Shown here: piece after piece, positions 23,777-32,082 of the stretch | Numbering within the stretch: the first letter of the stretch is position 1 | Layout of the letters: each line of letters begins with the position of its first letter | Assembly (NCBI GenBank): GCA_001314685.1 | Contig: LJNT01000011.1 | Span: forward strand, 1 to 39,490 | Direction of reading: 5' to 3' | DNA length: 39,490 nt | Source: Rhodobacteraceae bacterium HLUCCA09 | GTDB lineage: Bacteria > Pseudomonadota > Alphaproteobacteria > Rhodobacterales > Rhodobacteraceae | Notes under the pieces: model-generated | What the model saw: the letters and a program-made list of their open reading frames with translations, nothing else | Databases searched by the model: none | Told to the model about the DNA's origin: nothing | Program-made: the position numbers and the translations under genes

Positions 23777-24214
23777 TCACTCGACGGTGATCGTGATGCG
23801 GTCCGACAGGAGCGGCGGGTCGTGCGGGACATGGCCGTAATCGGCCAGCACCAGTTGCAGAACGTGCTCGCCCGACGGCAGATCGAGTGTCACCTCGGTC
23901 TGTCCGCCGCCGAAATGGCGATGGTTATCGTCGGCCGGCAAGGGCAGCGTGAATTCCTCCGCGCCGAACTGGCCCTCGCCCAACGGCGGGCGGTTGATCA
24001 TCAGGTGGTGGTGGCCGGTATTCTCGATCTCCGCACCGGCCGGCGCCACGCCCATCCCGCGCAGGCCGAACACCACCGTGACCGGCGAGGCGACGGTATC
24101 GCCGTCGGCGACGTTGACGAAGTAGAGCTGCGCCTCGCCCGGCCGTGGCGTGCCTTGGGCCATGGCAAGCGCCGGAACGGCGGCGAGGCAGAGCGCGGCG
24201 ACGATGGTCTTCAT
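23777..24214 (-). CDS. DUF4399 family exported protein
   Basis: A 145-residue periplasmic protein of unknown function. A Sec signal peptide (MKTIVAALCLAAVPALAMA) is followed by a single beta-rich domain with GDTVASPVTVVFGLRGMGVAPAG, a His cluster NTGHHHLMINRP, PLPADDNHRHFGGGQTEV and GEHVLQLVLADYGHVPH. These patterns fit DUF4399. The many conserved His residues hint at metal binding, which is inference. I choose ATG 24214, which has a GGGAGGGA site close upstream, over the ATG at 24229. Confidence 0.88.
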   Translation of the reverse strand: MKTIVAALCLAAVPALAMAQGTPRPGEAQLYFVNVADGDTVASPVTVVFGLRGMGVAPAGAEIENTGHHHLMINRPPLGEGQFGAEEFTLPLPADDNHRHFGGGQTEVTLDLPSGEHVLQLVLADYGHVPHDPPLLSDRITITVE

Positions 24215-24234
24215 GATGGTCCCTCCCAAGGATG

Positions 24235-24262
24235 GGCGGCAAAAAGTAGCGGATTTGCCGCC
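24235..24262 (-). terminator. Hairpin between moeB and the DUF4399 gene
   Basis: GGCGGCAAA pairs perfectly with TTTGCCGCC around a 10-nt loop, 18 nt after the moeB-like stop. On the reverse strand the second arm begins with a run of T. It may end the coaBC-dut-moeB transcript before the DUF4399 gene. Confidence 0.45.
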
Positions 24263-24280
24263 GCGACAAGAGAGGCGGCG

Positions 24281-25321
24281 CTAGAACGCCCCGCAGACCG
24301 GGCAGCCACCGCGACGCGCCACCGCGATGCGCCGGGTCTCGCCCTCGAGCGCGTCGTAGATCAGCATCTGCCCCCGCAGCACCGTGCCGGCCTCCGCGAT
24401 CAGCTTGACCGTCTCGACAGCCATCATCGAGCCGACCACGCCGGGCAGCGGCCCGAGCACGCCGGCCTCGGCGCAGGAGGGCGCGAGGCCCGCCGCCGGC
24501 GCGGCGGGAAAGATGCAGGCGTAGCAGGGGGCGCCGCGGGCGGGGTCGAACACGCTCACCTGCCCCTCCCACTGGCTCAGCGCGCCCGAGACAAGCGGCT
24601 TGCCAGCCATGACGCAGGCGCGGTTGACGAGGTGCCGTGTCTCGAAATTGTCTGACCCGTCGAGCACGAGGTCGTAATCGGCCAGCAGGTCGGCCGCGAT
24701 CTGTTCCGTCAGGCGGCGATTGTAGGGGCGCACCGCGACCCAGGGGTTGAGCGCGCGGATCGCCTCCTGGGCCGAGAACACCTTGGGCATGCCGATGGCC
24801 CGGTCGCGGTGAATGACCTGCCGCTGGAGATTGGCGTTGGCCACCGTGTCGTCGTCGATCACGCCGAGCGTGCCGACGCCGGCCGCCCCGAGATAGAGCA
24901 GCGCGGGCGAGCCGAGGCCGCCCGCCCCGATCACCAGAACCCGGGCCTCGCGCAGCCGCGTCTGCCCTGCGCCGCCGATCTCGCGCAGCACGATGTGGCG
25001 GGCATAGCGCTCGAGCTCGGCTTCCGAGAACCCCTCCGACCGCGGCGCCTCCACCGGCACGTCGGTGCCGGCGCGCGCCCGCACCCGCATGAGCACGGCG
25101 CGGTAGAGGTAGATCACCCCGGCGATGCCCGCCAGCAGGAGCCACAGGCCGGGCTCGCCGCCCGTCGCCTCGCGGAAAGGGTGGCCGTCGGGCAGCGCGA
25201 CCTGCAGGGCGAGCACGGCGACGAACAGCAGGCCGAGCATCAGCGCGCGCGCCCGCCGGTCGACGCCGAAGGCGCGGCCGCCGAACCAGATTCCGAGGGC
25301 GAGGATGCCGACGAGGATCAC
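24281..25321 (-). CDS. moeB: Membrane-anchored MoeB/ThiF-type adenylyltransferase
   Basis: An E1-like enzyme that adenylates the C-terminal Gly of a ubiquitin-like sulfur carrier such as MoaD or ThiS. The catalytic domain covers about residues 95-346. It has the nucleotide loop [19 protein letters not shown], the [16 protein letters not shown] region, DGSDNF, and two zinc Cys pairs (CYAC and a terminal CPVC). Unusually, residues 1-85 hold two or three hydrophobic segments ([47 protein letters not shown]), so it is probably tethered to the membrane. GTG 25321 overlaps the dut stop by 4 nt. MoeB and ThiF cannot be separated by sequence alone, so the symbol is provisional. Confidence 0.85.
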   Translation of the reverse strand: MILVGILALGIWFGGRAFGVDRRARALMLGLLFVAVLALQVALPDGHPFREATGGEPGLWLLLAGIAGVIYLYRAVLMRVRARAGTDVPVEAPRSEGFSEAELERYARHIVLREIGGAGQTRLREARVLVIGAGGLGSPALLYLGAAGVGTLGVIDDDTVANANLQRQVIHRDRAIGMPKVFSAQEAIRALNPWVAVRPYNRRLTEQIAADLLADYDLVLDGSDNFETRHLVNRACVMAGKPLVSGALSQWEGQVSVFDPARGAPCYACIFPAAPAAGLAPSCAEAGVLGPLPGVVGSMMAVETVKLIAEAGTVLRGQMLIYDALEGETRRIAVARRGGCPVCGAF

Positions 25322-25794
25322 CGCGCCACCCCGCGGCCGGTCGAGCCGAAGCCGCCCCCGCCCCGCGCCGTCTCGTCGAGCGCCTCGGCGGGCTCGAAAT
25401 CCGCCTGCGCCACCGGTGCCAGCACCGCCTGCGCGATGCGCTCGCCGTGGGCGATCGTGTAGGGCTCGGCCCCGAGGTTGAGGAGGATCACGCCCAGCGG
25501 CCCACGGTAGTCGGCATCGACCGTGCCGGGCGCGTTGGCCAGCGTCACGCCGTGCTTCAGCGCAAGGCCCGAGCGCGGGCGCACCTGCATCTCCCACCCC
25601 GCGGGCACGGCGACGCGCAGGCCCGTAGGCACCAGCGCCCGCGCGCCGGGGGCGAGGGCGAGGCCGTGGGCGCGGCTCTCTTCGGGCAGGTTGGCGCGCA
25701 GGTCGGCACCGGCGGCTCCGCTCGTCTCGTAGGCAGGCAAGGGCACGGCCGGGTCGGCCCAGTCCTCTCGCAGGCAGGCGACGCGGGGCCTCAT
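25318..25794 (-). CDS. dut: dUTP diphosphatase (dUTPase)
   Basis: Hydrolyses dUTP to dUMP and pyrophosphate, keeping uracil out of DNA and feeding dTMP synthesis. The 158 residues show the five trimeric dUTPase motifs: AGADLRAN, then [43 protein letters not shown] and the C-terminal [12 protein letters not shown]. The start is ATG 25794, overlapping the coaBC stop by 4 nt; the frame is open to 25842 without support. coaBC-dut is a common alphaproteobacterial gene pair. Confidence 0.96.
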   Translation of the reverse strand: MRPRVACLREDWADPAVPLPAYETSGAAGADLRANLPEESRAHGLALAPGARALVPTGLRVAVPAGWEMQVRPRSGLALKHGVTLANAPGTVDADYRGPLGVILLNLGAEPYTIAHGERIAQAVLAPVAQADFEPAEALDETARGGGGFGSTGRGVAR

Positions 25795-26987
25795 GCAAGC
25801 GCCTCGGCGATGCGGGCGGCGAGGCGGCGGGCGACCTCGCACTTCGAGGCGCGCGGCCAGGCCTCGGCGCCCGCGTCGTCGATCACCGTCACCGCGTTCT
25901 CGGCCCCGCCCATGACGCCGGAGCCGGGCGAGACGTCGTTGGCCACGATCCAGTCGCAGCCCTTGCGGACGCGCTTGCGCTCTGCCTGGGCAACCACGTT
26001 CTCCGTCTCGGCGGCGAACCCCACCACGAGGCGCGGCCGCCCCTCGGCGAGATGCGCCACCTCGGCCAGAATGTCCGGGTTCTCGGCGAATTCGAGCGCG
26101 GGGGCGCGGCCCGAGCCGTCCTTCTTCAGCTTCTGGCCCGAGGCGTTGGCCACCCGCCAGTCGGCAACGGCGGCGGCGAAGACGGCAGCGTCGGCCGGCA
26201 TGGCCGCCAGCACCGCGTCGCGCATCTCGCGCGCCGTCTCGACCGGCACGACGCGCGCGCCCTCGGGCGGCAGCACCTCGGCCGGGCCGGTGACGAAGGT
26301 GACGCGCGCACCGAGCGCGAGCAGCGCCTCGGCCAGCGCCGTGCCCTGCGCGCCGGACGAGCGATTGGCGATGTAGCGCACCGGGTCGATGGGCTCGTGC
26401 GTGGGGCCGGAGGTGACGACGACATGCCGTCCCTCGAGTGGCCCGCCGGCAAAGGCCGCCTCGATCGCGGCCACGATGGCGGGCACCTCGGACATGCGGC
26501 CCGGCCCGTATTCGCCGCAGGCCATGGGCCCCGCGTCAGGGCCAACCACGAGCACGCCGTCGCCCTGCAGCGTGGCGAGGTTGCGCTGCGTGGAGGGGTG
26601 CTCCCACATCCGCACGTTCATCGCGGGGGCGATCAGCACGCGCTTGTCGGTCGCCATGAGCAGCGTGGTCGCCAGGTCGTCGGCATGCCCGCCCGCCATC
26701 TTCGCCATCAGATCCGCCGTGGCAGGGGCGACGACCACGAGATCGGCGGCGCGCGACAGCTCGATATGGCCCATCTCGGCCTCGTCGGTCAGGTCGAACA
26801 GGTCGCGGTAGACCTTTTCGGCCGCCAGCGCCGATGCGCTGAGCGGCGTGACGAAGTGCTCGGCGGCCGGCGTCAGCACCGGCGTCACCGTCGCCCCGCG
26901 CTCGCGCAGGCGGCGGATCAGGTCGAGGCTCTTGTAGGCGGCGATCCCGCCCCCGATGATCAAGAGCAGCCGCTTTCCCGCCAGCAT
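25791..26987 (-). CDS. coaBC: Bifunctional phosphopantothenoylcysteine decarboxylase / phosphopantothenate-cysteine ligase
   Basis: Catalyses two successive steps of coenzyme A synthesis. The 398 residues hold an N-terminal flavin-dependent CoaC domain (about 1-185) with [11 protein letters not shown], the active-site His in [21 protein letters not shown] (in outline), [11 protein letters not shown] and the Cys in [10 protein letters not shown]. The C-terminal CoaB domain (about 190-398) has [20 protein letters not shown] and [13 protein letters not shown] 26987 is supported by a GGGAGAAGG site just upstream; the longer frame is a shadow of the ChaN-like gene. Confidence 0.97.
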   Translation of the reverse strand: MLAGKRLLLIIGGGIAAYKSLDLIRRLRERGATVTPVLTPAAEHFVTPLSASALAAEKVYRDLFDLTDEAEMGHIELSRAADLVVVAPATADLMAKMAGGHADDLATTLLMATDKRVLIAPAMNVRMWEHPSTQRNLATLQGDGVLVVGPDAGPMACGEYGPGRMSEVPAIVAAIEAAFAGGPLEGRHVVVTSGPTHEPIDPVRYIANRSSGAQGTALAEALLALGARVTFVTGPAEVLPPEGARVVPVETAREMRDAVLAAMPADAAVFAAAVADWRVANASGQKLKKDGSGRAPALEFAENPDILAEVAHLAEGRPRLVVGFAAETENVVAQAERKRVRKGCDWIVANDVSPGSGVMGGAENAVTVIDDAGAEAWPRASKCEVARRLAARIAEALA

Positions 26988-27005
26988 CGCCTTCTCCCGC
27001 TCGGC

Positions 27006-27024
27006 GCCCGGGCCGCCCCCGGGC
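27006..27024 (-). terminator. Possible GC hairpin between ChaN-like gene and coaBC
   Basis: GCCCGGG pairs with CCCGGGC around a 5-nt loop, 18 nt after the ChaN-like stop and 18 nt before the coaBC ATG. A 7-bp GC stem with no U-tract is common by chance in this composition, so the call is tentative. Confidence 0.25.
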
Positions 27025-27042
27025 TCGGCCGGAGAACATAGC

Positions 27043-27840
27043 CTATCGGAAGGCGGTGCAAGGGTCCTCTCGCTCGGGCGCCGCGGTAACGCGCCAGAGG
27101 TCGAAGGGCACGGGCGGCTCGGGCGGCGCCTCGACCTGCCCGAACGACAGCACCTCGACCTGCGGCGCGGCGCGGGCGATCGCCGCGGGAATGCCCCAGT
27201 CGGTGCGGGCGTGGCCGTTGCCGGTGATGACGGCGACGGGGCCACCTGTCTCGCCCAGCGCGTCGAGCGTGACGCGGGCGAAATGGGCGTCGCGCAGGCG
27301 CTGGGCGGCGACCATGCCCGGCAGGATGCCCTCGGGCAGCGCGTCGCAATGGGCGGCCATCTGGCCCGCCTCGCGCGTCGCCTGCTCGGCATCGGGCAGC
27401 GGGTCGCCGAGACCGAAGCGCTCGTAGCCCTCGCCGAAGATCTCGGCCGCCCCGTCCGTCACCGCGGCGCGCACCCGGTCACGCGGCAGGGCGGCGCCGT
27501 AGATCGCGGCGTCGCCCGCCGCCACGAGGATCGGGTGATACATCGCGAAGTGGGGCCAGCCCGAGCGGTCCCAGCCCAGCGCCTCGGACAGCGCCTCGAC
27601 GCCCGAATCAGCACCCAGGTCGACGACCGTCCGGGCCTGCTCGGGCGAGAGCATCTCGAACACCACGGCCCCCGGTGCCATCCGCGCGACGAGTTCGGCC
27701 TGCGCCGCGTGATGTGCGGGGTTGTCGTGAACCTCGCCGAGGATAACGACCTGCGCCTCGCCCGCGTCAAACTCCGACAGATCGGTCAGCTCCGACGAAA
27801 AGACGGGCGCCGCAAGGGCGGCGCCCGCCACGAGGGACAC
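27043..27840 (-). CDS. ChaN-like putative heme-binding protein (PF04187 type)
   Basis: An exported protein of the ChaN family, some members of which bind heme in iron uptake. About 265 residues. A hydrophobic export segment (SLVAGAALAAPVF) is followed by the family motif AQVVILGEVHDNPAHHAAQ, then GAVVFEMLSPEQ and the C-terminal VAVITGNGHARTDWGIP. The start is uncertain. GTG 27840 gives a short signal sequence lacking early basic residues, while a CTG overlapping the rpoH stop would add four residues. It follows rpoH by at most 8 nt, so it is probably co-transcribed and under the same stress promoter. Confidence 0.8.
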   Translation of the reverse strand: MSLVAGAALAAPVFSSELTDLSEFDAGEAQVVILGEVHDNPAHHAAQAELVARMAPGAVVFEMLSPEQARTVVDLGADSGVEALSEALGWDRSGWPHFAMYHPILVAAGDAAIYGAALPRDRVRAAVTDGAAEIFGEGYERFGLGDPLPDAEQATREAGQMAAHCDALPEGILPGMVAAQRLRDAHFARVTLDALGETGGPVAVITGNGHARTDWGIPAAIARAAPQVEVLSFGQVEAPPEPPVPFDLWRVTAAPEREDPCTAFR

Positions 27841-27848
27841 GATGAAAC

Positions 27849-28727
27849 TCAGGCGAGGAATTGCAATACCTCGCGCGACTGGCCTTCGAGGCTCTTGCGC
27901 ATCTTCTGGAAGGCCGCCGCCTCGAGCTGGCGTACCCGCTCCTTCGACAGGCCCAGCTCGTCGCCGAGGCTCTCGAGCGTGCGGGGCTGGTCGCGCAGCT
28001 TGCGCTCGGCCACGATGAAGCGTTCGCGCTGGTTGAGGCCCTGCAGCGCCACCAGCAGCCACTCGCGCAGCTGCTCGGTGTCGTGCGCGGCCTCGACCGT
28101 CTCGCTCGCCTGCTGGCTCTCGTCTTCCAGCGTCTCGATCCACTCGCGACCCTCGTCCTCGGCAGACTGGGTGGCGTTGAGGGAGTAGTCGGAGCCCGAA
28201 AGCCGGCCCTCCATCATCTCGACGTCTGCGAGAGGCACACCAACCTCTGTCGCGATCAACTGGCGGAGCTGGTGGCTGTCGAGCGTCATGCCCTCGGCGG
28301 CAGCCTCACGCTCCAGCCGGGCCTGCACGCGGCGCATGTTGAAGAACAGCGACTTCTGCGACGAGGTCGACCCGGTGCGCACCATCGACCAGTTGCGCAT
28401 CACGTAATCCTGGATCGACGCCTTGATCCACCACACCGCGTAGGTCGAGAAGCGCACCCCGCGGTCGGGGTCGAACTTGTCGGCGGCCTTCATGAGGCCG
28501 AGCCCCGCCTCCTGGATCAGATCGTTCATCGGCGCGCCGTAGCGCTTGAACTTCGCCGCCATCGAGATAGCTAGCCTCATGTAGGCGGTCACAAGCCTGT
28601 GAAGCGCCTCTTCGTCGCGCTGGTCGCGCCAGCGATAGGCGAGGTCCAGTTCCGTCTCCGCGTCGAGTAGTTCCGCCTGCATCGCACGGCGCGAGAGTGT
28701 CCGGTCGAACGTGCCATCAAGTGCCAT
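27849..28727 (-). CDS. rpoH: RNA polymerase sigma-32 factor, RpoHII-like
   Basis: An alternative sigma factor of the heat-shock class. The 292 residues contain region 2 (MNDLIQEAGLGLMKAADKFDPDRGVRFSTYAVWWIKASIQDYVMRNW, in outline, residues 67-113) and the RpoH box SSQKSLFFNMRRVQ (about 122-135). Region 4 has the helix-turn-helix TLESLGDELGLSKERVRQLE. The N-terminus MALDGTFDRTLSRRAMQAEL and divergence from the RpoHI pattern suggest RpoHII, the paralogue that R. sphaeroides uses in the singlet-oxygen response; this subtype call is from memory of the family. The upstream RpoE-like promoter supports it. The ChaN-like gene follows immediately. Confidence 0.93.
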   Translation of the reverse strand: MALDGTFDRTLSRRAMQAELLDAETELDLAYRWRDQRDEEALHRLVTAYMRLAISMAAKFKRYGAPMNDLIQEAGLGLMKAADKFDPDRGVRFSTYAVWWIKASIQDYVMRNWSMVRTGSTSSQKSLFFNMRRVQARLEREAAAEGMTLDSHQLRQLIATEVGVPLADVEMMEGRLSGSDYSLNATQSAEDEGREWIETLEDESQQASETVEAAHDTEQLREWLLVALQGLNQRERFIVAERKLRDQPRTLESLGDELGLSKERVRQLEAAAFQKMRKSLEGQSREVLQFLA

Positions 28728-28781
28728 GTCAAACCCCCCGGTTCCGGGCTGCTCGCGCCGCCCGTTCTTGACTTTGCATCA

Positions 28782-28811
28782 GGTATACGACAGCGCGACC
28801 CGATCGGATCA
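28782..28811 (-). promoter_or_regulatory. RpoE (ECF11)-like promoter of rpoH
   Basis: On the rpoH strand the sequence reads TGATCC, an 18-nt spacer, then TATACC. TGATCC is the -35 element recalled for R. sphaeroides RpoE promoters, and rpoHII is a known RpoE target there; the -10 is an acceptable but less exact match. Transcription would begin near 28775, leaving a leader of about 48 nt to the ATG at 28727. Confidence 0.6.
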
Positions 28812-28954
28812 CCTGCGGCACGCATGCCGCGCTGGATGGTGGGGCTTGGATCGGGTGGTTCATCGCATGACACCTTCGGGATAATCGAAAAGTAACGATC
28901 GACGGTGCCTCATGGTTCCCCGCGGGCGCTGTATTTCAGGTTAACGGAGGCGCG

Positions 28955-29524
28955 ATGGTCACCTGGTGGTGGGTGCGGCACGGGCCGACCCTCAGGAGCG
29001 ACATGAACGGTTGGACCGACGTGCCCGCCGACCTCTCCGACCGGGCGGCGCTCGCCCGGCTGGCCGCCTTCCTGCCCGAAGGCGCGCCGGTGATCTCCTC
29101 CGACCTGTCACGCGCCGTGGCCACGGCCGACGCCATCGCCGCCGGCCGCCCCCGCCTGCCGCACGAACGGGCGTTGCGCGAGATCCATTTCGGCGCGTGG
29201 GAGGCGCGTCCCTTCGCCGAGATCGAGGCGGAAGACGGCCCGCTCGTGCGCCGCTACCTCGAGCAACCGGGCGACGTCGCGCCGCCCGGCGGCGAATCGT
29301 GGAACGCGCTCGCCGCCCGCGTCTCGACCGCCGTCGACGCGCTGACCGGCATGGCGGGCGACGTGATCGCGGTCGCCCATTTCGGCCCGATCCTGACGCA
29401 GGTTCAGCGGGCGACGGGCTGCAGCGCGGCCGAGGTCTTCACCCGCGAGGTCGCGCCGCTCTCGGTCACCCGGATCGTCTGCGACGGGCGATGGCGGCTC
29501 GAAGAGATCAACCGCCAGCCGTGA
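28955..29524 (+). CDS. Histidine phosphatase superfamily protein
   Basis: A 189-residue phosphoglycerate-mutase-like phosphatase. The catalytic phospho-His motif is WVRHGPT with R8 and H9, and the second catalytic His is H142 in AVAHFGPI. The acid-base Glu lies in the HFGAWEARPF segment, and ISSDLSRAVATADAI matches the family. The substrate cannot be read from the sequence; alpha-ribazole phosphatase (CobC-like) is one possibility, but no cobalamin genes are nearby. ATG 28955 has a GGAGG site 4 nt upstream. GTTAAC at 28940-28945 lies just before the ribosome site. The gene is divergent from rpoH and followed 121 nt later by comM. Confidence 0.9.
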   Translation: MVTWWWVRHGPTLRSDMNGWTDVPADLSDRAALARLAAFLPEGAPVISSDLSRAVATADAIAAGRPRLPHERALREIHFGAWEARPFAEIEAEDGPLVRRYLEQPGDVAPPGGESWNALAARVSTAVDALTGMAGDVIAVAHFGPILTQVQRATGCSAAEVFTREVAPLSVTRIVCDGRWRLEEINRQP

Positions 29525-29579
29525 CCGCGGCGATTGCCCGCCCCGCGCGCCGATGCGCCGCGGTGCGGATGTCCATGCG

Positions 29580-29595
29580 TTAACCCTTCCGTAAC
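29580..29595 (+). promoter_or_regulatory. CtrA-like full site upstream of comM (TTAA-N7-GTAAC)
   Basis: TTAA-CCCTTCC-GTAAC has the exact 7-nt spacing and a single mismatch to the CtrA consensus TTAA-N7-TTAAC. It lies 50 nt before the comM GTG, with a further TTAAC half-site at 29613-29617. CtrA controls competence-type genes, including comM, in Rhodobacterales, so the placement is biologically sensible. Confidence 0.55.
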
Positions 29596-29645
29596 GCCCC
29601 GGCGGCTATCGCTTAACCAAATTCGGCGGGTTCGGGGGGCGGGAG

Positions 29646-31160
29646 GTGCTGGCGCGCGCCCATACGGTGGCATTCGAGGGGATCGACGCGCGCGCGGTCG
29701 AGGTGCAATGCGCCGTCTCTCCCGGCGTGCCCGCCTTCTCTATCGTGGGCCTGCCCGACAAGGCGGTGAGCGAGGCGCGAGAGCGCATCCGCTCGGCGCT
29801 GTCGGCCATGGCCATCGCGCTCCCCTCCAAGCGGATCACGGTCAACCTGGCGCCGGCCGACCTGCCGAAGGAGGGCTCGCACTTCGACCTGCCGATCGCG
29901 CTCGCCCTGCTCGCGGCGCTCGAGATCGTGCCGCGCGACGCGGTCGACGGGATGCTGGCGCTGGGCGAGATGTCGCTCGACGGCACGCTGGTGCCGGTGA
30001 TCGGCGCCCTGCCCGCGGCGATGGCGGCGGCAGGCGACCACCGCGCGCTTCTGTGCCCCCGCGGCTGCGGCGCCGAGGCGGCGTGGGTCGGCGCGACCGA
30101 GGTCATCGCGCCCGAGACGCTGGCCGAGGTGATCCGCCACGTCACCGGGCAGGCGGCCCTCGCGCCCTCGCAGCCGGGCGAGGTGGTGACCGAGGCCGGC
30201 CACCGCGACTTCGCCGAGGTCAAGGGGCAAGAGCGGGCCAAGCGCGCGCTCGAAATCGCCGCCGCCGGCCGCCACCACGTGCTGCTCGTCGGCCCGCCGG
30301 GCTCGGGCAAGTCGATGCTCGCGGCACGCCTGCCCGGCATCCTGCCGCCGCTCTCGGCGGCCGAGGCGCTCGAGACGTCGATGATCCACTCGCTCGCGGG
30401 CCTGCTCAAGGAGGGCGGGATCTCGCGCAGCCGCCCCTTCCGGTCGCCGCACCACACCGCCTCTCCCGCCGCGATCATCGGCGGCGGCAAGGGGGCCAGA
30501 CCCGGCGAGATCTCGCTCGCCCATAACGGCGTGCTGTTCCTCGACGAGTTCCCCGAGTTCTCGCGCCCCGTGCTGGAAACCCTGCGCCAGCCCATCGAGA
30601 CCGGCGAGGTAGTCGTCGCCCGCGCCAATGCCCATGTCCGCTACCCCTGCCGGTTCCTGCTGGTCGCCGCCGCGAACCCCTGCAAATGCGGCTACCTCGC
30701 CGACCCGGGCCGCGCCTGCGCCCGCGCGCCGGCCTGCGGCGAGGACTATCTCGGCCGCATCTCGGGCCCGCTGATGGACCGGTTCGACCTGCGGGTCGAG
30801 GTGCCGGCCGTCCCCTTCACCGATCTCGACCTGCCCGCGCCCGCCGAGGGATCGGCCCAGATCGCCGCGCGGGTGGCGGTGGCCCGCGAGGTGCAGGCGG
30901 CGCGCTTCGAGGGCCACGATCACGCCCGCTGCAACGCCGACGCCGAGGGCGCCCTGCTCGACGCGATCGCCACGCCCGATGCCGAGGGGCGCGGCCTTCT
31001 GCAGCAGGCCGCCGAGCGCTTCGGCCTGTCGGCGCGCGGCTATCACCGGGTATTGCGGGTGGCGCGCACCATCGCCGATCTCGACGGCGCCGAGACGGTC
31101 GGCCGCGCCCATGTCGCCGAGGCGGTCGGCTTTCGCCTCAGCTTCGGCCCGGGGGCCTAG
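29646..31160 (+). CDS. comM: ComM/YifB-type AAA+ helicase (Mg chelatase-like)
   Basis: A hexameric AAA+ motor. In Vibrio, ComM promotes branch migration during natural transformation, and in R. capsulatus it is needed by cells receiving gene transfer agent DNA. The 504 residues have an N-terminal ChlI-like domain (GVPAFSIVGLPDKAVSEARERI, RITVNLAPADLPKEGSHFDLP, in outline). The AAA+ core follows with Walker A GPPGSGKS at 216-223, Walker B VLFLDE with D300 and E301, and a Cys cluster (NPCKCGYLADPGRACARAPAC) that may bind metal. The C-terminal Mg-chelatase helical domain ends the protein. Start GTG 29646 sits directly after a GGGAGG-type site. It ends by overlapping the opposing hydrolase gene by 23 nt. 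Confidence 0.95.
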   Translation: MLARAHTVAFEGIDARAVEVQCAVSPGVPAFSIVGLPDKAVSEARERIRSALSAMAIALPSKRITVNLAPADLPKEGSHFDLPIALALLAALEIVPRDAVDGMLALGEMSLDGTLVPVIGALPAAMAAAGDHRALLCPRGCGAEAAWVGATEVIAPETLAEVIRHVTGQAALAPSQPGEVVTEAGHRDFAEVKGQERAKRALEIAAAGRHHVLLVGPPGSGKSMLAARLPGILPPLSAAEALETSMIHSLAGLLKEGGISRSRPFRSPHHTASPAAIIGGGKGARPGEISLAHNGVLFLDEFPEFSRPVLETLRQPIETGEVVVARANAHVRYPCRFLLVAAANPCKCGYLADPGRACARAPACGEDYLGRISGPLMDRFDLRVEVPAVPFTDLDLPAPAEGSAQIAARVAVAREVQAARFEGHDHARCNADAEGALLDAIATPDAEGRGLLQQAAERFGLSARGYHRVLRVARTIADLDGAETVGRAHVAEAVGFRLSFGPGA

Positions 31161-32082
31161 GCAGCACCTCGGCCACGAAACGCGCGGCGCAGCGCAGCGT
31201 CTGCCGCGCCTCGGGGAACCAGCCGTCGAAGAGCGGCCAGGCATGGGGCACGAGCGGGCGCACGCCGAGGCGCACCTCGCCGCCGGCCGCGCGCAGCCGC
31301 TCGGCCATCCGCAGCGCGTCGTCACGCAGGATCTCGGTCTCTCCGACCTCGATCATTACCGGCGGCGGCCGCTCGAAGCGGGCGAAGAGCGGCGAGAGGC
31401 GCGGATCGTCTGTCGCGAGGGCGCCGCGCACGTAGCCCACGACCTCCTCCGCCCGCGCGGCGGGCAGAAGCGGGTCGACGCGGGCGTTGTCGCGCACCGA
31501 GGCGCCCGAGAGGGTCAGATCGACCCACGGCGAGAAGGCGATCACGCCTGCCGGCGCCTGCCCCCGTGCGCAGAGCTCGGCGAGCAGCGCCAGCGCGAGG
31601 CCGCCGCCCGCGCTGTCGCCCGCCAGCACGATCTCGTCCGGCCGGTAGCCCCGCGCGCGCAGCGCGGCGTGGGCGGCGCACGCATCGTCGAACGCCGCCG
31701 GCGCGGGGTGATCCGGCGCCAGACGGTAGGCCGGCAATGCGACGCGGACACCGGAGAGCCGGGAGAGGCGCGCCGCCAGCCCCTCGTGGGTCGCCGGGCT
31801 GCCGGCGATGCAGGCGCCACCGTGCAGGTAGAGGATGACGCCGCGCACCCGGCTGCGGCCCGACGACACCCAGTGGATCTGCGGCACGCCGCCATCGACG
31901 AGATGCACCACGAATGGGGGGCGCCGCAGCAGCCCCCACCGGGCTGCCCGTTCGAAGGCGCGGCGCGCCTCCGCCGGGCCGGACATCCGGGCGAGCGCGG
32001 GTTTCGCCGTCAGGCGCAGGAGGGTGACCAGCGCGCGGAGACGGCGGGAAGGCGCGGGCGCCACCCCGCGCGGGCAGATCAC
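31138..32082 (-). CDS. Alpha/beta hydrolase, hormone-sensitive-lipase-type esterase
   Basis: A 314-residue serine esterase. The oxyanion-hole motif [16 protein letters not shown] and the nucleophile elbow [13 protein letters not shown] identify the HSL (family IV) group. The catalytic His is in [17 protein letters not shown], and the acid is probably Asp in the DPRLSPLFA or following region. The first residues contain a basic stretch ([16 protein letters not shown]) with weak hydrophobicity. GTG 32082 overlaps the gshB stop by 4 nt, making it the last gene of the rsmI-yraN-gshB operon. Its substrate is unknown; the link with glutathione synthesis is only positional. Confidence 0.88.
   Translation of the reverse strand: MICPRGVAPAPSRRLRALVTLLRLTAKPALARMSGPAEARRAFERAARWGLLRRPPFVVHLVDGGVPQIHWVSSGRSRVRGVILYLHGGACIAGSPATHEGLAARLSRLSGVRVALPAYRLAPDHPAPAAFDDACAAHAALRARGYRPDEIVLAGDSAGGGLALALLAELCARGQAPAGVIAFSPWVDLTLSGASVRDNARVDPLLPAARAEEVVGYVRGALATDDPRLSPLFARFERPPPVMIEVGETEILRDDALRMAERLRAAGGEVRLGVRPLVPHAWPLFDGWFPEARQTLRCAARFVAEVLPRPPGRS

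Noticed and set aside
27841..28143. N-terminal extension of the ChaN-like protein
   Set aside because: The extra codons lie antisense-free but inside rpoH on the same strand and are Arg/Ala-rich shadow sequence; the signal segment begins after the rpoH stop.
28940..28945. GTTAAC before the histidine phosphatase as a CtrA full site
   Set aside because: No matching second half lies 7 nt away on either side, and it is only 9 nt from the start codon; at most a half-site.
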